A stretch of DNA of 5,701 nucleotides from positions 1-5,701 of the forward strand of contig JAIVJE010000075.1 in assembly GCA_020200195.1 (NCBI GenBank). The letters run 5' to 3'. The DNA is from Acidobacteriota bacterium. GTDB lineage: Bacteria > Acidobacteriota > Vicinamibacteria > Vicinamibacterales > 2-12-FULL-66-21. The position numbers and the translations under genes were made by a program. The notes below the pieces were generated by a model. The model saw only the letters and a program-made list of their open reading frames with translations, had not been told where the DNA came from and made no database searches. Below are positions 1-5,701 of this stretch, one piece after another. Within the stretch, counting starts at the first letter, position 1, and each line of letters starts with the position of its first letter.

Positions 1-1170
1 GAATCGTGCTGTCCCCCCGTAGAACGTAAACACGTCCTCGGTGAACATCGTCGAGAGCGCGAGGATCTGCGAATCGCTCGCCATGACGGCCGCCATGATG
101 CCGGCGCCCAGAATCCCCGCGAGCCACAACGGCGCATATCGTTCGAGCATCAGAGGTACGACGTCGTCACCCGACGCCTGGCGCCTGAGGGACGCGCGCG
201 CATCAGGCGACAGCGACGCCGGCGCCGCGGCGAGCGCCGCGCGAGCCTCCAGTTTTTGCGCAATCCGGGACACACCGCTACCCATCGCGTTGGCGGCGAC
301 GCCGAGAAATACGCATGGAAGCCAGATTGCGAGAATACAGAGCGGATAGAACACGACGGTCCGCTTGAACTGGTCCATGCGCCGGGCCGTAAGGCAGAAG
401 ATGGTGATATGGGGAAACGCGATCGTGGACAGCGGGATGAACGTGTAGCTGAAGAAGAACAACGGCGAGATGCGCTCGCGGGTCAGCAGCGCCGAGGACT
501 GCGGCGACGCGAGCAAGGATTCCATCGCCGGCGCGAAGCCGCCCATGCTGCGGCCGATGACGAAGAGCGCGGCCGCACCGAACGTCAGGAAAAGGACTGT
601 CTGAAAGGCGTTCACCCAGGCGGTCCCACGCATGCCGCCGAAAAACACATAGCTCATCACCACGAGGGCGACTACCGCCCCGCCAAGCCAGTAGGGGATG
701 AACCCTCCGGTGATGGCGCGGAGGGCGGTGCCGCCCCCCATCACGCCAATGATGATGTAGGGCACCAGCAGCGCTGCCTGGACGGCGAAGATGACCGTCC
801 CGATGTGCGAGCACTCCCACCGATCCCGGAACATCTGCACCGGGGTCATGAAGCCGTAGCGCTTGCCGAGCGCCCACATGCGGGTGCCCACGAAGAACAG
901 GCACAGCGGGATCACGAACGCGGAGGAGGACGCCATGAGCCCGAACGTCACGACACCATTGGCGAACGCGTGACCGGCGGATCCGAGAATGGTGAACGCG
1001 GTCATGTTCGTGCCGAAGAGCGACAGCAGGAACACAGCGGGCCCCAGCGACCTGCCGGCGAGGAAGTAATCTTCGGCGCCTGCCGTCGCGGATCCCGAAC
1101 GCTGGAACGCGAAGATGCCGATGTACAGTACGACAGCGAGATAACAAAAGACGATGACGGCTGGGATCAC
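1..1170 (-). CDS. Sodium:solute symporter (SSS family), 3' end beyond left edge
   Basis: This is an inner-membrane transporter of the SSS family, which couples uptake of a small solute to the sodium gradient. Translating the minus strand from GTG at 1170 gives 390 uninterrupted codons to the window edge; family members are usually about 480-550 residues, so roughly the last quarter is missing. Helix 1 is near residues 2-22, followed by the family's EDYFLAGRSLGP stretch (33-44) and GTNMTAFTILGSAG (53-66). Further on come GGMRGTAWVNAFQ (178-190), FPHITIF (252-258) and the helix-8 sodium-site region AAVMASDSQILALSTMFTED (360-379). A polar Ala/Arg-rich loop (about 298-345) precedes helix 8. The GTG start overlaps the stop of the DUF3311 gene as GTGA, which implies translational coupling. 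The substrate cannot be told. Family call is very sure; the exact start is likely. Confidence 0.93.
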   Translation of the reverse strand, partial: MIPAVIVFCYLAVVLYIGIFAFQRSGSATAGAEDYFLAGRSLGPAVFLLSLFGTNMTAFTILGSAGHAFANGVVTFGLMASSSAFVIPLCLFFVGTRMWALGKRYGFMTPVQMFRDRWECSHIGTVIFAVQAALLVPYIIIGVMGGGTALRAITGGFIPYWLGGAVVALVVMSYVFFGGMRGTAWVNAFQTVLFLTFGAAALFVIGRSMGGFAPAMESLLASPQSSALLTRERISPLFFFSYTFIPLSTIAFPHITIFCLTARRMDQFKRTVVFYPLCILAIWLPCVFLGVAANAMGSGVSRIAQKLEARAALAAAPASLSPDARASLRRQASGDDVVPLMLERYAPLWLAGILGAGIMAAVMASDSQILALSTMFTEDVFTFYGGTARF

Positions 1171-1382
1171 CGGCGCAGGTCTTTCTCGAGATGATCCGGC
1201 CAGGCCACGGTCGTGAGCACCCACATGAGCCCGGCGACGGCGATGCAGTACACGCCGTGGTAGGCGAGCGCGGGCGGCAGGAAGCCAAATACCAGCGGAC
1301 GCGCCGAGCGCCAGAACCAGAGATCCTGGTGAAGGACGTAGAGCGCGGCGACGGAAGCCAACAGGAGGATTCGCGTCAACAT
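1167..1382 (-). CDS. DUF3311 small membrane protein, symporter partner
   Basis: This is a 71-residue protein with two hydrophobic segments (about residues 4-24 and 40-61) and a charged C-terminal tail ending in EKDLRR. It carries the features I know from DUF3311: an LHQDLWFW motif (17-24) near the end of helix 1 and FGFLPPALAYHGVY (32-45) leading into helix 2. DUF3311 proteins are typically encoded directly before an SSS symporter, as here. By analogy with other small SSS companions (YhdT with PanF, DUF485 proteins with ActP) it may be an accessory subunit, but its role is not known. The ATG at 1382 was chosen because it starts right before helix 1 and matches the usual family length; the frame stays open further upstream, but that extension is polar and Arg-rich and looks non-coding. 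An AGGGG (1394-1398) lies 11 bases before the ATG. Confidence 0.9.
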   Translation of the reverse strand: MLTRILLLASVAALYVLHQDLWFWRSARPLVFGFLPPALAYHGVYCIAVAGLMWVLTTVAWPDHLEKDLRR

Positions 1383-1385
1383 GTG

Positions 1386-1399
1386 CAGGGTGACCCCTG
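1386..1399 (-). other. Short hairpin just before the DUF3311 start
   Basis: CAGGG (1386-1390) and CCCTG (1395-1399) are perfect 5-bp complements with a four-base loop. In the minus-strand transcript the hairpin ends three bases before the AUG and contains the only AGGGG that could act as ribosome binding site. It could mask the site, but a 5-bp stem is common by chance in GC-rich DNA. Confidence 0.25.
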
Positions 1400-1480
1400 A
1401 AACGATATCGCAGCGCTGGACGTCTTTACCACACGAGGGGCGGCCGGCCTCGAGCGGCTGATAGAATGAAGGGTCTTTCA

Positions 1481-1485
1481 GGGAG
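1481..1485 (+). promoter_or_regulatory. Ribosome binding site of the TonB-dependent receptor gene
   Basis: GGGAG lies nine bases before the ATG at 1495, a normal Shine-Dalgarno spacing. It supports this start, together with the signal peptide that begins right at it. An ATG at 1466 is in another frame and is not an alternative. Confidence 0.7.
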
Positions 1486-1494
1486 TTTCTTTCG

Positions 1495-4629
<3,135 letters not shown>

Positions 4630-4630
4630 C

Positions 4631-4780
4631 GTTCAACGTTCGGGGTTCAACGTTCGGTGCGACGTGCGACGTGCGACGTTCTACGTGCGACGTGCGGTGC
4701 GACGTGCCACGTACGATGTGCCACGTGCGATGTGCCACGTGCGATGTGCGAGGTGCGGCGTGCGGCGTGCGGCGTGCGAG
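4631..4780. repeat. Degenerate heptamer tandem array, 22 units (consensus GTGCGAC)
   Basis: From one base after the receptor's stop codon, 150 bases read as 22 units. Every unit begins GTNC: G at position 1, T at 2 and C at 4 never vary. Twenty units are full heptamers. Two, at 4652 and 4692, are cut to five bases (GTTCG, GTGCG), shifting the phase by two. The first four units are GTTCAAC/GTTCGGN, the middle is mostly GTGCGAC, then GTGCCAC alternates with GTRCGAT as a 14-bp higher-order repeat (4704, 4718, 4732), and the end is GTGCGGC three times between GTGCGAG units. The bases 4624-4630 (TTTTAAC), which include the stop codon, still match GTTCAAC at five of seven positions. Seven-base periodicity is not codon-compatible, and no gene is seen here. 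Short heptamer repeats (STRR) are known from filamentous cyanobacteria; this consensus differs, and its role is unknown. Confidence 0.9.
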
Positions 4781-4790
4781 CGCCGTCCGT

Positions 4791-4826
4791 TTTCAGCCTC
4801 CGCCGGCAATCTGCTGATGGCTGAAA
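4791..4826. repeat. Inverted repeat TTTCAGCC / GGCTGAAA
   Basis: TTTCAGCC (4791-4798) and GGCTGAAA (4819-4826) are perfect 8-bp complements around a 20-base spacer. The right arm is part of the GCTGNNN heptamer run, so the left arm is in effect an inverted copy of one of its units. There is no T-tract after the right arm and the stem is not especially GC-rich, so I do not call it a terminator, although it could stall transcription leaving the receptor gene. Confidence 0.55.
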
Positions 4827-4840
4827 GCTGAGCGCTGCTC
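4813..4840. repeat. Second heptamer run, four units of GCTGNNN
   Basis: Four consecutive seven-base units read GCTGATG, GCTGAAA, GCTGAGC and GCTGCTC. All share GCTG at positions 1-4; three have A at position 5. The motif is unrelated to the GTGCGAC array that ends 32 bases earlier, yet has the same seven-base period. It is short, so chance cannot be fully excluded, but four in-phase GCTG words in 28 bases beside another heptamer array is suggestive. Confidence 0.6.
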
Positions 4841-4867
4841 AACAGGTGGACTTCATCGCTCGGACGC

Positions 4868-4872
4868 GGGAG
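4868..4872 (+). promoter_or_regulatory. Ribosome binding site that decides the start of the 150-residue membrane protein
   Basis: GGGAG ends five bases before ATG 4878. A GTG at 4872, two codons upstream in the same frame, overlaps this site and would leave it without one, so ATG 4878 is preferred. Confidence 0.65.
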
Positions 4873-4877
4873 TGATC

Positions 4878-5330
4878 ATGAACTGGCTGGCGTATGTGGC
4901 GGGAGCGGTGTTGTCGTGGGGCGTGTACGGCGCCATGCTGCATCAGGGGCAGGTGAAGCTCGGAAACCCGATGCGGGCGCTGCTGTGCGTTGGCGTCGCG
5001 TACTTCCTGGTCGGCGTGCTGATCCCGGTCGCCACGCTGTTCGCGCAGGGGCAAGGGTTACGGGGGTTCACCAGCGACGGGACGATGGCGGCGACCGTGG
5101 CGGGTACCCTGGGCGCGCTCGGCGCCGTGTGCATCATCTTCGCGTTCCGCACCGGCGGGACACCGACGTATGTGATGCCGCTGGTGTTCGGTGGCGCGCC
5201 GCTGGTGAACGTGCTGTATACGATGTACATCCACCCGCCGCGCGTCCCTCCCAACCCACTCCTGTACGTCGGCTTCCTGGTGACCGCCATCGGCGCGGGC
5301 ATGGTCTTGTACTTCAAGCCGCAGGCTTGA
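4878..5330 (+). CDS. Five-helix membrane protein of unknown function, DMT/EamA-half-like
   Basis: This is a 150-residue inner-membrane protein with about five predicted helices: residues 3-20, 35-56, 72-90, 98-118 and 127-146. Conserved-looking stretches are LSWGVYGAMLHQGQ (12-25), GNPMRALLCVGVAYFLVGVL (29-48), GALGAVCIIFAFRTGGTPTYV (79-99, near the helix 3-4 junction), MPLVFGGAPLVNVLYTM (100-116) and IHPP (118-121). The Gly/Ala-rich helices and the small loops recall one half of a drug/metabolite transporter (EamA) fold, which would have to act as a dimer. I have the impression of similar uncharacterised proteins in Acidobacteria and Planctomycetes, but cannot name a family. No catalytic residues are visible. 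It lies 248 bases after the receptor gene across a repeat array, so co-transcription is doubtful. That it is a real gene is well supported by its composition, ribosome site and clean helices; function is open. Confidence 0.85.
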   Translation: MNWLAYVAGAVLSWGVYGAMLHQGQVKLGNPMRALLCVGVAYFLVGVLIPVATLFAQGQGLRGFTSDGTMAATVAGTLGALGAVCIIFAFRTGGTPTYVMPLVFGGAPLVNVLYTMYIHPPRVPPNPLLYVGFLVTAIGAGMVLYFKPQA

Positions 5331-5341
5331 AGGGACAACGC

Positions 5342-5430
5342 GATTGGCTTATTCGCTCAATGGAAATCTGTGAATTGATTGATCGATTGAACAATCGGTG
5401 ATTGCCAATTATTCGAAGATTGTGGATTGA
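5342..5430. other. AT-rich, ATTG-rich tract in the convergent gap
   Basis: Bases 5341-5430 are about 38% GC by hand count (34 of 90), against clearly GC-rich flanks. The word ATTG or its complement CAAT recurs throughout, including a near-palindrome CGATTG-AA-CAATCG (5384-5397), a TTCGAA palindrome (5412-5417) and two GATTG words seven bases apart (5418 and 5425). It lies between two convergent genes and codes for nothing I can support. It may be a decayed repeat, a termination zone or an insertion scar. Confidence 0.5.
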
Positions 5431-5456
5431 ACGCCCCGACCAATCCTGCAATCCAC
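5422..5456. repeat. Nested inverted repeat between convergent genes
   Basis: GTGGATTG (5422-5429) pairs perfectly with CAATCCAC (5449-5456) over a 19-base loop. The inner GGATTG (5424-5429) can also pair with a second CAATCC at 5441-5446 over an 11-base loop, so two hairpins compete for one arm. The far arm touches the stop codon of the minus-strand gene. Neither side has a T-tract, so a role as a bidirectional terminator is only possible, not shown. Confidence 0.45.
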
Positions 5457-5701
5457 TACAGCGTGCGTTCGCGTGTCATTGCGCCCGCGAACGTGAAATT
5501 GCCAATACATTCGTCTCGCGTCGAACCATCCGGCGCAATCATAACGATCTTCCCGGCCGGTCCCCCCGTAAGAGGACTGCCTAGCCCGGCGTACATGAAG
5601 CCGTCAACAGCAACGACCAGCGAGAACTCGTTCGGTTGTCCCAATGGCCTGTATGGAGCGATAGAAACATCGAGCGTGACGCCGGTTAGGTCCGGCTTGA
5701 A
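5456..5701 (-). CDS. C-terminal part of a possible beta-propeller protein, 5' end beyond right edge
   Basis: The minus strand is open from the right edge (first codon TTC at 5701-5699) to a TAG at 5458-5456, giving 81 residues without a start I would trust. The protein reads like extracytoplasmic beta structure. VVAVDGFMYAGLGSP, then a short Gly-rich turn, then GKIVMIAPDGSTR, resembles one blade of an NHL/SMP-30-like propeller (the usual pattern being D-G-x-x-Y-x-A ... G-x-I-x-x-I-x-P-D-G). It ends in FTFAGAMTRERTL. A TTG at 5644 could be read as a start but would cut through the blade. GC here is about 58% by hand count, a little below the neighbours. It could be an intact gene's tail or a remnant; with only the end in view I cannot tell, and the family call is tentative. 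Confidence 0.5.
   Translation of the reverse strand, partial: FKPDLTGVTLDVSIAPYRPLGQPNEFSLVVAVDGFMYAGLGSPLTGGPAGKIVMIAPDGSTRDECIGNFTFAGAMTRERTL

Larger units (their letters stand above)
1383..1494. promoter_or_regulatory. Divergent intergenic control region
   Basis: These 112 bases separate the start codons of the DUF3311/SSS operon (leftward) and the TonB-dependent receptor gene (rightward), so promoters for both should lie here. I see a GGCCGGCC palindrome at 1442-1449 and a TAGAAT hexamer at 1462-1467, but no convincing -35 partner for it. That the region is regulatory follows from gene orientation; no specific operator is identified. Confidence 0.55.

Noticed and set aside
256..1194. A 312-codon plus-strand frame and a 336-codon minus-strand frame (278-1288) over the symporter
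   Set aside because: Both are Arg/His/Gly-rich with no recognisable fold. The third reading, minus strand from 1170, gives an unmistakable SSS transporter that runs off the window, so these are shadows.
1462..1467. TAGAAT as a -10 promoter element for the receptor gene
   Set aside because: It matches TATAAT at five of six bases, but the sequence about 17 bases upstream is GGCGGC-like, with no -35 similarity. TTTACC at 1425-1430 is too far away.
4631..4780. CRISPR array
   Set aside because: The units are seven bases with no spacers, and no cas gene is nearby.
4790..4830. Rho-independent terminator after the receptor gene
   Set aside because: The 8-bp inverted repeat has a 20-base loop, and no T-run follows the right arm.
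4872..4874. GTG start for the five-helix membrane protein
   Set aside because: It overlaps the GGGAG that serves ATG 4878 and has no ribosome site of its own.
5360..5401. A 13-codon open frame beginning ATGGAAATCTG in the AT-rich tract
   Set aside because: Too short to judge, with no ribosome site and no features; expected by chance in this tract.
4943..5401. Alternative frames overlapping the 150-residue membrane protein, on both strands
   Set aside because: They lack coherent helices or motifs, while the frame from 4878 has a ribosome site and five clean membrane segments.

Overview
The window is GC-rich bacterial DNA. It carries a large outer-membrane receptor of the Oar-like type: signal peptide, carboxypeptidase-regulatory-like domain, TonB plug and 22-stranded-type barrel. 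Gram-negative lineages with a taste for these receptors, above all Acidobacteriota (perhaps Vicinamibacteria-like), fit best. The lineage is an inference from gene style and from the heptamer repeats; there is no rRNA or marker gene here to confirm it.

Layout, left to right. (1) Positions 1-1382, minus strand: a two-gene operon. A 71-residue DUF3311 membrane protein (1167-1382) overlaps by four bases (GTGA) the start of a sodium:solute symporter (SSS) gene. The symporter gene runs off the left edge after 390 codons. (2) A 112-bp divergent gap (1383-1494). (3) A 1044-residue TonB-dependent receptor on the plus strand (1495-4629). (4) A 248-bp non-coding gap (4630-4877). It holds a 22-unit degenerate heptamer array (consensus GTGCGAC, with G1, T2 and C4 invariant), followed by a second, unrelated four-unit heptamer run (GCTGNNN). 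(5) A 150-residue, five-helix membrane protein of unknown function, plus strand (4878-5330). (6) A convergent gap (5331-5455) with an AT-rich, ATTG-rich tract (about 38% GC) and nested inverted repeats. (7) The C-terminal 81 residues of a minus-strand protein with a beta-propeller-like blade (5456-5701), whose start lies beyond the right edge.

How they may work together: the receptor and the DUF3311/SSS pair diverge from one short control region. One could carry a substrate across the outer membrane and the other across the inner membrane. That is a guess from position only, and no substrate can be read from the sequence. The genes right of the repeat region show no visible link to the transport genes. 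The most unusual thing in the window is the pair of heptamer repeat families packed into one intergenic gap. No CRISPR array, tRNA, rRNA, transposase or phage gene was seen.
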